NCBI RefSeq assembly: GCF_015291725.1
Contig: NZ_CP030038.1
Span: forward strand, 5,383,001-5,447,000
Direction: 5' to 3'
DNA: 64,000 nucleotides
Source of the DNA: Bradyrhizobium sp. CCBAU 51765
GTDB lineage: Bacteria; Pseudomonadota; Alphaproteobacteria; Rhizobiales; Xanthobacteraceae
Shown here: piece after piece, positions 35,267 to 43,607 of the stretch
Layout of the letters: every line of letters starts with the position of its first letter
How positions within the stretch are numbered: position 1 is the first letter of the stretch
The notes under the pieces: generated by a model
The model's input: only the letters and a program-made list of their open reading frames with translations
What the model was told of the DNA's origin: nothing
The model's database searches: none
Program-made: the position numbers and the translations under genes

Positions 35267-36012
35267 ACGAGCCCGACCAACCCCGGATGTCCGAGCCATC
35301 AAAGCCGCCGCAGGGACGGGTCACGCGCATGTTGCTGCAATGGCTGATGCGCCCCGCGCGCATCGCCGGGATCGAGGTGCTCTCGCCCCGCTTTCGGTCG
35401 ATCGCGCTCGAGGGCGACGCCCTCAAGGGCCTCGCTTGGACCGTGGGTCAGAAGATCCAGATCGCGATGGGATCCGGCCTGAGCGCGCGAACCTACACGC
35501 CGATGTCGTGGGACGCGGAGAACGGACGCACGACATTGCTGGCTTTCGCGCACGGCAGCGGTCCTGGCAGCCGATGGGCAAGCAGTTTACAGGAAGGCGA
35601 CATATGCTGGCTCTTCGGCCCGCGCCGCTCACTCGAACCTTCCGCGGGAGAACCGCCCATAGTTGTGTTCGGCGATGAAACCTCATTCGGCCTTGCTTCG
35701 GCACTCCAGGAGAGCCGACAGGCGGGCGGCACAATCCACGTGTTCGAAGTTTCGGATGCCGCAGAAGCAGGTCCGGTTCTGGCGGCGATCGGTCTCGGCA
35801 GTGCGACACTGATCACGCGCAGCGCCGAGGATGCCCATCTCGCAGCCGTCGAGGCCGAACTGCTGCGCTTTTCCGCAAGCGCGCATTTCGTCCTGACCGG
35901 CAAGGCGTCGTCGATCCAGCGCATCAGCCGGGCCCTGAAAGCGGCCGGCGTCGCAACATCGCGGATGAGGACCAAGGCCTACTGGGCGCCGGGCAAGACA
36001 GGATTGGATTGA
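35263..36012 (+). CDS. Siderophore-interacting-protein-like FAD reductase
   Basis: A 249-aa protein resembling the SIP/ViuB ferric-siderophore reductase family. The flavin-binding motif R-x-Y-T is visible in 'LSARTYTPMSWDAENG', followed by the FAD-phosphate segment 'FAHGSGPGSRWASSL' and an NAD(P)-side domain with 'VVFGDETSFGLASAL'. Known relatives use NAD(P)H to reduce ferric siderophores in the cytoplasm and release the metal. The start is either TTG 35263 (overlapping the previous stop, good ribosome site) or ATG 35287. Its last 34 bp overlap the convergent PepSY gene. The link to a B12-riboswitch receptor raises cobalt chelates or corrinoids as alternative substrates. Confidence 0.8.
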   Translation: MNEPDQPRMSEPSKPPQGRVTRMLLQWLMRPARIAGIEVLSPRFRSIALEGDALKGLAWTVGQKIQIAMGSGLSARTYTPMSWDAENGRTTLLAFAHGSGPGSRWASSLQEGDICWLFGPRRSLEPSAGEPPIVVFGDETSFGLASALQESRQAGGTIHVFEVSDAAEAGPVLAAIGLGSATLITRSAEDAHLAAVEAELLRFSASAHFVLTGKASSIQRISRALKAAGVATSRMRTKAYWAPGKTGLD

Positions 36013-37427
36013 CGCAAACGCCGCCAGCCGATGACGATGCCCGTGATCGAGAATGCCAGCCCGAGCGCGCAGAGGCCAACGATCAAGACGTCACGCAGAC
36101 GCGGGTGTGCCATGAGAGCGGGAAAGTCCAGCGTATGCAACGCGCTGTAGGCCCAGCGATAGGCGCGCCGCGACGCATCCAGCCGTTGCAGCACGCGGCC
36201 TTCCGCGCCATCGATGTCGAACCAGAGCTCGCCACAGCGCAATCGGTAGACAGGTGAACCCGGGACAGCTGATCGCACGCTGTAAAAATCGTCATCGGCG
36301 ACGACGGACGGTGCGTCGCAGCGCGGGGCGAGGCGCGCCGTCAATGCCGACAGTTCGCGCGCGCTGAGAAGCGCCGTCGGCTGATCGTGCGGCAGATCCC
36401 CTGCCCTGATCAATCTCTGACCGCCAAGCGCGACCCGGTCGCGCCGATAGACAGTGCCGTTGAAGCCGAACCATTCGACCTCGCGGGCCGAGGAGAATAT
36501 TGACTGGCTATCGAGCGATGCGGCCTCCCTCCAATCCGGCGCACCGTTGATCACGCCGGCCTCGGCCGGGGTCAACTGCCCGCGCGAAAACAGCCGCCCG
36601 TGATCCATCGAGAGCCAGCCGCTGAAGATCCAGCTCAGCACGAAGAGCATCGCCGCGAGGCCAATGAGGTGGTGCAAGGCATGCCAGCTACGATAGGGGG
36701 AGGAGATCAGACGTCCTCGAATCTTCACCCGCGCGATCCCGAGCACCGCACCAAGCAATGCTGCGATCAATGCGAGCAGCGACAAGGTCCAGACCACCCC
36801 ATCCCACAGCGCCCAGTTGCTGCGCAGAACCGTGGGATAGATCCAGTGCAGAACACTGCCGGCCCAATTCCAGGCGCGCTCGCTGCGCGTCGTGTCAAGC
36901 ACCACCTCGCCGGTCGATGACGAGACATAGATCTCCGTCCCGGCGGCATCGCCGAGGGCAGCGCGGAACAACGGCCGGTGGCGATCGAATCCATTCGGTA
37001 CACTCCATTGATCGTAGTCGGAATGCCCGGCGATCGTGGCGTGTGCTGCGTCGAGCCCGCGCTGACGGGCGTGAGCTCGCACGATGGCGAGCGCGGCATC
37101 GGCGGAGATCACCGATGCATCCTGCCCGTCGGAGGCGCGCACCGCTCTGGAACGCGTCGGTCCCGACGCGATGTAGACCGGTCCGTCGCTCCGCTGGATC
37201 AGCCGCACGCGCGTGGCATCCGCGATCCCGCTCGCGGCCACGGCGTCTCCGACCGAAATCCTGATCTTGCCGGGATCCACCGGCGCGAGCCCGGCAAACC
37301 GCTCCGCTTCCGTCAGCGACGGAAACGGAACGAAGTGCATCACGATCCCGGTCGCGAACCACATCGCAAACAGAAGGCAGAACGCGATCCCGAGCCAGCG
37401 GTGCGAGAGGACGATCGCGCCCATCAT
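35979..37427 (-). CDS. PepSY-associated membrane protein (iron-regulated / reductase type)
   Basis: A 482-aa inner-membrane protein of the PepSY_TM family. Four main membrane segments are visible: about 11-31 (next to H9 and H31), a pair in the middle beginning near 'ALWDGVVWTLSLLALIAALL', and a C-terminal one ('VLIVGLCALGLAFSITGIVIGW'). Conserved His-containing spots (SHRW, LHWIYP, WHALHHLIG, ALHTLDF) resemble haem-binding sites of membrane reductases. Family members cluster with TonB receptors and pass electrons to imported metal chelates. It lies 12 bp after the receptor stop, so it is co-transcribed behind the cobalamin riboswitch. Confidence 0.85.
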   Translation of the reverse strand: MMGAIVLSHRWLGIAFCLLFAMWFATGIVMHFVPFPSLTEAERFAGLAPVDPGKIRISVGDAVAASGIADATRVRLIQRSDGPVYIASGPTRSRAVRASDGQDASVISADAALAIVRAHARQRGLDAAHATIAGHSDYDQWSVPNGFDRHRPLFRAALGDAAGTEIYVSSSTGEVVLDTTRSERAWNWAGSVLHWIYPTVLRSNWALWDGVVWTLSLLALIAALLGAVLGIARVKIRGRLISSPYRSWHALHHLIGLAAMLFVLSWIFSGWLSMDHGRLFSRGQLTPAEAGVINGAPDWREAASLDSQSIFSSAREVEWFGFNGTVYRRDRVALGGQRLIRAGDLPHDQPTALLSARELSALTARLAPRCDAPSVVADDDFYSVRSAVPGSPVYRLRCGELWFDIDGAEGRVLQRLDASRRAYRWAYSALHTLDFPALMAHPRLRDVLIVGLCALGLAFSITGIVIGWRRLRQSNPVLPGAQ

Positions 37428-37439
37428 GCGTTCAGCGTC

Positions 37440-39797
37440 CTACCATTTGAACGCGGCCGAGATCTCGTAGGTGCGCGGCGCGCCCAGCAGGATCTGGTCG
37501 GGGTAGAACGGATCGCCCCAAATCGCATAGCGCTTGTCGGTGATGTTGCGGATGCGGAAGGTCAGGCGGGCCCGGTCCACCGCATTGAACACCGTCTTGG
37601 GAATGTCGACGAAGGCATAGACGTCGGCCACCGTGTACGCCTTCATCGTCACGACGTTGGCATCGGTGTTGTAGCGGTCGCCGACATGGCGGCCGGTGAT
37701 GCCGAGTTCCACCGGCCAGGGCGTGAAAAACCGATACGACGCGCCGGCATTGGCCACGATTCGCGGCACGTTCGGCGGCGTGTTGCCGGAGAACGAGCCG
37801 CCGACGAAATCGTAGTCGGCATAGCGCGCGTCGACATAGGCGATGTTGCCCCACAGCCGAAGCGGCTCGATCGGCCGCACCGCCGCAGCGAGCTCGACGC
37901 CCCTGGACTCCTGCCGTCCGGCGATGTTGAGCTGCATGCCGCCGGCCGCCGCATAGACGTTCTTGCGCAGGATGTCGTAGGCCGAGAACGACCATTCCGC
38001 CCTGTTGTCCCAGAACAGATGCTTGACGCCGGTCTCGTAGGTGCGCGCAGTCGTGAGATCGAGCCGCTGTGTGGGCGAGAGCAGGAAGATGTTGTTGGCC
38101 GCGACGTCGGCGCCGGTGGCGTACTGACTGAAGAAGGTCAGGCCGGGAACGGCCTCCCAGGTGTAGCCGATACGGCCCGTCACCGGCGCCCAGTCTTTCG
38201 TGAACGGGAAGCCTGCCTTCTCCTGCCCGCTCACGTTGGTCGAATTGCGGTCGAGCCCGATATGCTCGACGCGGAGGCCGCCGACCAGCGCGAAGCTGCG
38301 CGTGAGCTTCAGCCTGTCCTCGAACGAGAGCGCTTCGTTGTCGATGCGCGCGGTCTGCTGCTGGGTCGTGAGCAGGCCGTAGTAGCCGCGATTGGGATCG
38401 ACCAGCGAAACGGAATCGCCGGGAAAATTTGCCGCGCCCGGCCTGACGAAATCGAGATAGCTCGACGACAAGGTCGTGACCAGCCGGTTGTCGAAGCCTG
38501 CGATGTTCGCGTCCCAGGTCAAATCGGTGATGTTGCCGACCAGGCGCTGGCTGTGCGCGACATAGAAGCGCTCGCGATCGACCAGGTTCGTGGTGGAGTT
38601 GAACGCCTCGATCTCGTTGTTGAACCAGCTCCGTTCTGCACCATAGCCATAGGCCTGGCTCTTCAATGTCAGGTCAGGAGCGAGCTTCAGCTCAAAGCCG
38701 CCGCGCAGCCAGACCTCCTGCGCCACGTTGCGGTTGTCGAGGACGTTGTAATTGGTGTTGAAGGTGCGGTCGTCGATGGTGACCGCGCCAAGATTGGTCT
38801 TGTTGTAGTTCGAGACGTAGTTGCCGGAGACGATCCCCGTCGTTGCATGCGAGCCGCTGAAAGCGACCGGCACCAGCGGCGCGCCCCAATAGGCCTTGGA
38901 GCGATCCTCGCGGTACTCGAGCGCGCCCCAGATCTTGAGACTATCGGAGATGCGGTAGTCGAGCTGGCCGGACGTGCCGAACGTCTTGACGTTGGTGTCG
39001 TCGGCAAAGCCGTTGAGCGTGGAACGACTGATGTCGAAGCGATAGTCCAGCCCTTGCACATTGGTGCTCCCGCCCGAACCGTAATGCGCGCGGAATGAGT
39101 TGAGCGAGTCCCAGGAGAACTCGGCTTCGTTCCGGATCGGTCCGGTGTGCGGCTGCTTGGTGACGAAGTTGATGGTGCCGCCGGCGGCACCCTCACCTGA
39201 CATCAGCGAGGCCGGCCCCTTCAGGAACTCCACGGCCTGCAGATTGGCGGTGTCGGTGATCCGCGAGGTCATGTTCTGCGGGCCGATCTTGATGCCGTTG
39301 TAGAGCGTATTGATCTGGCTGTTGGTGAAGCCACGCATGGAAAACGCCGCGGGCTCGGCCGGATTGTCGCCGGAGGTGACGCCGACGGCACCCTGCGCCA
39401 CCTCTGAGACCGTTCGATAGCCCTGCTCGCGCATGGTCTGGGCGGAGATCACCTCGACCGTCGCGGGCGTTTCGCGCACCGTCAGGCCGAGCCGCGAGGC
39501 GCTTTCGGCCACGACATTGCTGTTGAGCGGCGTCTGCGCTGGCGCGTTTGGCGCGCTGGGCTTGGGCGGAGCCGATGCGGTCGCTGGCCGGCGTGCAGCT
39601 GCACGGCGCGCGCGCTGCGCGTCACGGTTGGCCGGCTTGGCCTGCCTGCCGGCTTCAGCAGGCGAGACCTCGACCGGCGGCAGGGGTTCGCGGACCTGCT
39701 GCGCCAAGGCGGCAGTCCTGTCGGCGATGACAAACGACGTGAATGCAGCGGAGGCGAGCAGGAAACGGCTCGGCCGTAAGATACAGATGGAAGACAC
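37440..39797 (-). CDS. TonB-dependent receptor (siderophore-receptor type), B12-riboswitch controlled
   Basis: Outer-membrane receptor of 785 aa. Residues 1-32 form the signal peptide, followed by a Pro/Ala-rich linker to about residue 85. The plug domain then includes 'RETPATVEVISAQTMREQG', 'FSMRGFTNSQINTLYNGI' and 'FLKGPASLMSGEGAAGGTINF'; the rest is a beta barrel ending in the aromatic-terminal 'YEISAAFKW'. By sequence it is of the FhuA/FoxA siderophore class rather than classical BtuB. The start is a GTG at 39797 with GAGG nine bases upstream. Control by a cobalamin riboswitch implies that its cargo is a corrinoid or a cobalt (or iron) chelate. Confidence 0.92.
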   Translation of the reverse strand: MSSICILRPSRFLLASAAFTSFVIADRTAALAQQVREPLPPVEVSPAEAGRQAKPANRDAQRARRAAARRPATASAPPKPSAPNAPAQTPLNSNVVAESASRLGLTVRETPATVEVISAQTMREQGYRTVSEVAQGAVGVTSGDNPAEPAAFSMRGFTNSQINTLYNGIKIGPQNMTSRITDTANLQAVEFLKGPASLMSGEGAAGGTINFVTKQPHTGPIRNEAEFSWDSLNSFRAHYGSGGSTNVQGLDYRFDISRSTLNGFADDTNVKTFGTSGQLDYRISDSLKIWGALEYREDRSKAYWGAPLVPVAFSGSHATTGIVSGNYVSNYNKTNLGAVTIDDRTFNTNYNVLDNRNVAQEVWLRGGFELKLAPDLTLKSQAYGYGAERSWFNNEIEAFNSTTNLVDRERFYVAHSQRLVGNITDLTWDANIAGFDNRLVTTLSSSYLDFVRPGAANFPGDSVSLVDPNRGYYGLLTTQQQTARIDNEALSFEDRLKLTRSFALVGGLRVEHIGLDRNSTNVSGQEKAGFPFTKDWAPVTGRIGYTWEAVPGLTFFSQYATGADVAANNIFLLSPTQRLDLTTARTYETGVKHLFWDNRAEWSFSAYDILRKNVYAAAGGMQLNIAGRQESRGVELAAAVRPIEPLRLWGNIAYVDARYADYDFVGGSFSGNTPPNVPRIVANAGASYRFFTPWPVELGITGRHVGDRYNTDANVVTMKAYTVADVYAFVDIPKTVFNAVDRARLTFRIRNITDKRYAIWGDPFYPDQILLGAPRTYEISAAFKW

Positions 39798-39924
39798 GAT
39801 ACGAAACCTCGGTATGACGTCAGTGGCACGTCACAGCGAACGAGGTTTCATCTGTTGGCCTTTCAGGCCGTCCGATGAAGCCGAATGTCTGTACTCCCCG
39901 ACCGACATCTTCGCGTGTGACCAC

Positions 39925-40105
39925 GGCTGACGGCAGGTCTCCTGGCTCGCGGGTCGTGACCGCTTCGTCGCCTTCCCGGGACCGAGGACCCAGTGGCTTG
40001 TGACGAAGGATTCACCGCTTACAGTTGCGGGGGCAGCCGCGGCATTGGGGACAAGTTTCCCCGCACCGCATTCCCTTTTCATTCCCTCTCGGGGAAACCG
40101 TCGCA
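39925..40105 (-). promoter_or_regulatory. Cobalamin riboswitch upstream of the TonB receptor
   Basis: All conserved blocks of the adenosylcobalamin aptamer are present on the - strand. The B12 box AGCCAGGAGACCTGCC is at 39932-39947, GCCACTG near 39990, GCTGCCCCCGCAACTGTAA near 40020-40036, GGGAATGCGGT at 40065-40075, and the 5' GGTTTCCCC strand near 40085-40090. About 130 nt separate the B12 box from the receptor start, enough for an expression platform. A small GGCCT/AGGCC hairpin lies in that spacer. Under high B12 the receptor and PepSY genes should be switched off. Confidence 0.95.
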
Positions 40106-40189
40106 ATCATCTAGGATTACCATCATGACAGAGTCAATGCGCCAGTTGCGGCGTTGTGGCCACAGCGACCAACTTCCCTGGAGATGAGC

Positions 40190-40762
40190 ATGGAAGGCGA
40201 GACCTTCCTCTGGCTGATACGGCATGCGGCCGTCGCGGGCGTGGCGGGGACGATCCATGCGGCGGATGCGCGGGCGGATCTCGGCGATCACGCAGCGCTG
40301 GTGGCTCTGCGGCAGCATTTGCCGCCGGATGCCACCAGCTATGCCAGCCCGTCGCGGCGCACGGTCGAGACCGCGCGCGCACTGGGGTGCGAACCGGAAT
40401 TGGTCGGCGAATTCCGCGAGCAGGATTTCGGCGACTGGACCGGCCGCCGGCATGACGAGCTCGCCGCGACCGGTGGCGAGACTTACGCGCAGTTCTGGCA
40501 CGATCCGGCGCACGGACGGCCGCCGAACGGCGAAAGCTTTGCGGATCAGGTCGCCCGTGTCCGGCTGGGTCTGTCGCGGATCGGAGCCGGATCGGCTGCG
40601 CTCGTCGTGCATTCCGGCACCATCCGCGCCGCACTCTGCATCGCACTGGACCTGACGCCGCAGGCCGCCTTGCGCTTCGTGATCGATCCGCTGTCGCTGA
40701 CCCGGATCGACCGGCTCGCGGCGGGCTGGCGCGTCGTCTCCGTCAACCAGCGCGTGGCTTGA
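40190..40762 (+). CDS. Histidine phosphatase family protein (alpha-ribazole phosphatase-like)
   Basis: A 190-aa phosphoglycerate-mutase-like phosphatase. The nucleophilic His is in LIRHAAVAG (the usual RHG is RHA here), the acidic pair in 'FREQDFGDWTGRRHDEL', and the second catalytic His in 'LVVHSGTIRAAL'. In a cobalamin locus the probable role is alpha-ribazole-5'-phosphate or cobalamin-5'-phosphate dephosphorylation (CobC of Salmonella). ATG 40190 is six bases after GGAG. It is divergent from the TonB receptor riboswitch and convergent with cobT. Confidence 0.82.
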   Translation: MEGETFLWLIRHAAVAGVAGTIHAADARADLGDHAALVALRQHLPPDATSYASPSRRTVETARALGCEPELVGEFREQDFGDWTGRRHDELAATGGETYAQFWHDPAHGRPPNGESFADQVARVRLGLSRIGAGSAALVVHSGTIRAALCIALDLTPQAALRFVIDPLSLTRIDRLAAGWRVVSVNQRVA

Positions 40763-40768
40763 GCCGCA

Positions 40769-41821
40769 TCAGGCCCGGCGATCCGGCACATTGGCCTGCG
40801 CGAACGTCGCCATGCCGTTGTGAAGCGCGCAGGCCGCGCGGACCAGCGGCAGCGCGATGGCCGCCCCGGATCCCTCGCCGAGCCTGAGATCGAGGCTGAT
40901 CAGCGGCTGAACGTTCAGCGCGCGCAGCACCAGCCGATGCCCCTGCTCCGCCGATTGATGCGAGGCGAGCTGGAACGGCTGGCAGGACGGATTGAGACGC
41001 GCCGCCGCCAGCGCCGCGACGGACACGATGAAGCCGTCGATCAACACCGGAATGCGGGCTTGCGCGGCCGCAATGATCGCGCCTGAGATCGCCGCGATCT
41101 CGAGGCCGCCGACGGCGCACAGGATCTGCTCGACCGACGCTCCGGCGACACCGTGGCGTGCGATCGCCGCATCGATCACCCGTGCCTTGTGCGCGCGGCC
41201 GGCCGCATCGACGCCGGTGCCGCCGCCCGCGATCTCCCCGGCACTCACACCAAGCAGGCTCGCCGCGATCGCCGCTGAGGTCGTGGTGTTGCCGATGCCC
41301 ATCTCGCCGAGGATGAGGAGATCCGGCCGACCGGCCCCGGCGCGCAGCACCGCACGCCGGCCGGCCTCGAAGGCAAAGGCGAGGTCCGCGGGCGTGAGCG
41401 CAGCTTCGACGCTGAAGTCGCGCGTGCCGCTGCGCGGCTTATCGGTGACGATTCCCGCCATCTGCTCCCGGGCCAGCGTGCCGGCGTCGACCACCTCCAG
41501 GCTCGAACCCAGTTCACGCGCCAGCACCGAGATCGCCGCGCCGCCGGAGGCAAAATTCGCCATCATCGCGATCGTCACGGCTTGCGGATAGGCCGACACG
41601 CCCTGCGCGACGATGCCGTGATCGCCGGCGAAGATGATGATCGGCACCCGCGAGGCGCGCGGCTCTTCGGTCGCCTGCAAGCCCGCAAGCTCGATCGCGA
41701 GCTGCTCGAGCCGGCCGAGCGCGCCGGTCGGCTTTGTCAGTTGCGCCTGCCGCGCAATGGCCGCCTCGCGATGGACCGCGGAGACCTCGGGGCAGTTCCG
41801 GTAAACCCATTCGGGAAGCAT
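40769..41821 (-). CDS. cobT: Nicotinate-nucleotide:dimethylbenzimidazole phosphoribosyltransferase
   Basis: A 350-aa enzyme (CobT of Salmonella, CobU of Pseudomonas denitrificans) that makes alpha-ribazole phosphate from nicotinate mononucleotide and dimethylbenzimidazole. 'IIFAGDHGIVAQGVSAYP' and 'GEMGIGNTTTSAAI' are family signatures, and a catalytic-type Glu lies in the C-terminal 'LDLRLGEGSGAAIALPL'. It lies 10 bp after cobF and ends the cbiM-cobF-cobT unit. Its substrate dimethylbenzimidazole would come from BluB in the same window. Confidence 0.95.
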   Translation of the reverse strand: MLPEWVYRNCPEVSAVHREAAIARQAQLTKPTGALGRLEQLAIELAGLQATEEPRASRVPIIIFAGDHGIVAQGVSAYPQAVTIAMMANFASGGAAISVLARELGSSLEVVDAGTLAREQMAGIVTDKPRSGTRDFSVEAALTPADLAFAFEAGRRAVLRAGAGRPDLLILGEMGIGNTTTSAAIAASLLGVSAGEIAGGGTGVDAAGRAHKARVIDAAIARHGVAGASVEQILCAVGGLEIAAISGAIIAAAQARIPVLIDGFIVSVAALAAARLNPSCQPFQLASHQSAEQGHRLVLRALNVQPLISLDLRLGEGSGAAIALPLVRAACALHNGMATFAQANVPDRRA

Positions 41822-41831
41822 GCTGCCTCGC

Positions 41832-42581
41832 TTACGCCCTGCGCTTGAGAATATAGCTGTCCATGATCCAGCCGTGCCGCTCGCGCGCTTCCTGTCGCGC
41901 TGTCACGATGTGCGGACCGATCTCGGCGAGCGCGCCGGACATGATGATCTGGTCGGGCATGCCGAGATAGGCGCCCCACCAGATATGCAAACGCTCTGGA
42001 TCGAGCGACTGGAACGCCGTGCCGCCGTCGAGCATCACCACCACGGTATCGACACCTTGCGGCCAGCCGCCTTCACGCAAGCGCCGCCCCGTCGTGACCA
42101 GGAAAGGTTCGCCGATATCGTTGAGCGGCAGCGCATGCGCCGCGCACAGCGCCTGGATCGATGTGATGCCGGGCACGACTTCGATCTTCGGCAACGGATT
42201 CAGCCGGCGTGCAATGCGTAGCGAGGAATCGTAGAGCGACGGATCGCCCCAGATCAGCAGCGCAACCTTGCCGTCACCTTCGAGATGCCTCGCGATCGTC
42301 TGCGACCAGGATGCGGCAACCGCATCGTGCCAATCGTCCACGCCCTTGCGGTAATCGGCTTCACCGGTGTCGCGCACAGGAAGATCGAATTCGGCGATGG
42401 CTGTCGTATCGCTGGTGAGCACGTCCGCGCAGATCGTTCGCCTGAGATCGGCGAGATCGGACTTCGCAGCCCCCTTGCGCGGGATCAGGACGAGGTCGGC
42501 CGCATTGATGGCACCGATCGCGGCGCGCGTGAGCTGCTCGGGATCGCCGCAACCGATGCCTATCAGGGAGAGCGTGAGCAT
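41832..42581 (-). CDS. cobF: Precorrin-6A synthase (deacetylating), CobF
   Basis: A 249-aa SAM-dependent tetrapyrrole methylase that adds the C-1 methyl group and removes acetate in the aerobic pathway. 'SLIGIGCGDPEQLTRAAI' is the N-terminal GxGxGxP-type motif with CobF-specific features, 'LLIWGDPSLYDSSLRI' the central SAM loop and 'VVPGITSIQALCAAH' the third motif. CobF exists only in the oxygen-dependent pathway. It lies 46 bp after cbiM. Confidence 0.95.
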   Translation of the reverse strand: MLTLSLIGIGCGDPEQLTRAAIGAINAADLVLIPRKGAAKSDLADLRRTICADVLTSDTTAIAEFDLPVRDTGEADYRKGVDDWHDAVAASWSQTIARHLEGDGKVALLIWGDPSLYDSSLRIARRLNPLPKIEVVPGITSIQALCAAHALPLNDIGEPFLVTTGRRLREGGWPQGVDTVVVMLDGGTAFQSLDPERLHIWWGAYLGMPDQIIMSGALAEIGPHIVTARQEARERHGWIMDSYILKRRA

Positions 42582-42627
42582 CGCGAGCGCGACGGGCGGC
42601 CGCAGCGGCCGCCCGTTCGCTTGTCTC

Positions 42628-43305
42628 TCAGGCGCCGTTGTGCAGGCGCGGAGTGACGAGGCCGGGCGCGGTGACGCCGCGCAGCGACTTCGCCAGCGCC
42701 AGCACCGCGAGGTCTGCCAGCGGCTCGATCACGATGACCAGCGCGTAGGAGGCCGCGAAGGTCGCGATGTTGGCGAGGTTGCTCATGGCAAAACCGGAGC
42801 CGTAGAGCGCCCAGAACGCCACCCAGGCGACAACACCCGCTTGATAAGTCGTCGACAGCGCCAGCGCCTGACCGTACTTCAGATCGACATAGGCGGTGTT
42901 GCGCGAAATGATGCGCGTGGCGATGGCCTGGATCGCGAACAGCGGCACCAGCAGCGTGGTGACGTTCATGCCATATTGCGGCAGGTCAGCGGGCTCGAAC
43001 AACAGACCCTGGAGCAGCAGGCCAAATGCGAGGCCGAAGGCGGCGGGCGCAGCACCAAAGAGCAGGAACAAGGTCGAGCCGAGGATGAAGTGCACTTCGG
43101 AGACGCCGACCGGGAAGTGCGGCAGGACCTGGAAGAAGGTGAAGACGAGGCCCGTGGTGGCGAGCGTGCGCGTGGCGAACGAGCCGACGCCCTGCGCGCG
43201 GACGGTTTCGGCCGTAAGCTTCAGCGCAACGCCGCCTGCGGCGATGCCGGTTGCGTAACTCAGTACGAGCTTGGCGCCCGTGACGATTCCCGGTTCGATA
43301 TGCAT
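42628..43305 (-). CDS. cbiM: Energy-coupling-factor cobalt transporter substrate-specific permease (CbiM-like)
   Basis: A 225-aa inner-membrane protein of about six or seven membrane segments and CbiM type. The N-terminus is MHIEPG: in CbiM/NikM the start Met-His pair itself coordinates the metal, so the annotated start is functionally important. 'FPVGVSEVHFILGSTLFLLF' is the counterpart of the CbiM core helix, with H63 and H72. AGGAAGG precedes ATG. It follows a cobalamin riboswitch, the usual control of cobalt uptake genes. CbiN, CbiQ and CbiO are not in the window, so the energy source is unknown. Confidence 0.82.
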   Translation of the reverse strand: MHIEPGIVTGAKLVLSYATGIAAGGVALKLTAETVRAQGVGSFATRTLATTGLVFTFFQVLPHFPVGVSEVHFILGSTLFLLFGAAPAAFGLAFGLLLQGLLFEPADLPQYGMNVTTLLVPLFAIQAIATRIISRNTAYVDLKYGQALALSTTYQAGVVAWVAFWALYGSGFAMSNLANIATFAASYALVIVIEPLADLAVLALAKSLRGVTAPGLVTPRLHNGA

Positions 43306-43349
43306 GGCTCAATTCCTTCCTGCCGTCACACCCGACGGCCTTGGTCTCA

Positions 43350-43545
43350 AAACGTGCAGGGCCGGTCTCCTGGCTCGCGGTTCACTGGGGTTCTCCGGCC
43401 TTCCCGAACCTTTCGGCCCAGTGGCTGATAGGAGCCCCTCACCGCTTACAGTCGCGGGGGCGGCTGGGGTTTTGGGCGCCGCAACTTGGTCCGCCCACCC
43501 CCATTCCCGATTATGCTCCGGCGCTTTGCGCCGCGACGAGCACCA
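43350..43545 (-). promoter_or_regulatory. Cobalamin riboswitch upstream of cbiM-cobF-cobT
   Basis: The - strand carries the B12 box AGCCAGGAGACCGG (43362-43375), GCCACTG (43419-43425), GCCGCCCCCGCGACTGTAAG (43443-43462) and GGGAATGGGGGTGG near 43494-43507, with the 5' GGTGCTCGTC arm near 43535-43545. The spacer to the cbiM start is only about 57 nt and contains a 6-bp hairpin (43322-43339, GCCGTC/GACGGC) directly against the Shine-Dalgarno, suggesting control of translation. Confidence 0.95.
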
Positions 43546-43607
43546 TGCCTCTCCTGTGTGCGCCTTTCGCGAGCCGGGCGTCAAGAGGCGAAGGGCGACC
43601 GCCGCCG

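Noticed and set aside
36978..39098. 706-codon open frame on the + strand
   Set aside because: Fully antisense to the TonB receptor and PepSY genes, which have clear motifs; the predicted product has no recognisable domain.
39433..39930. Open frame of 165 codons on the + strand overlapping the receptor 5' end
   Set aside because: It runs across the receptor signal peptide and the riboswitch spacer and has no ribosome site or family similarity.
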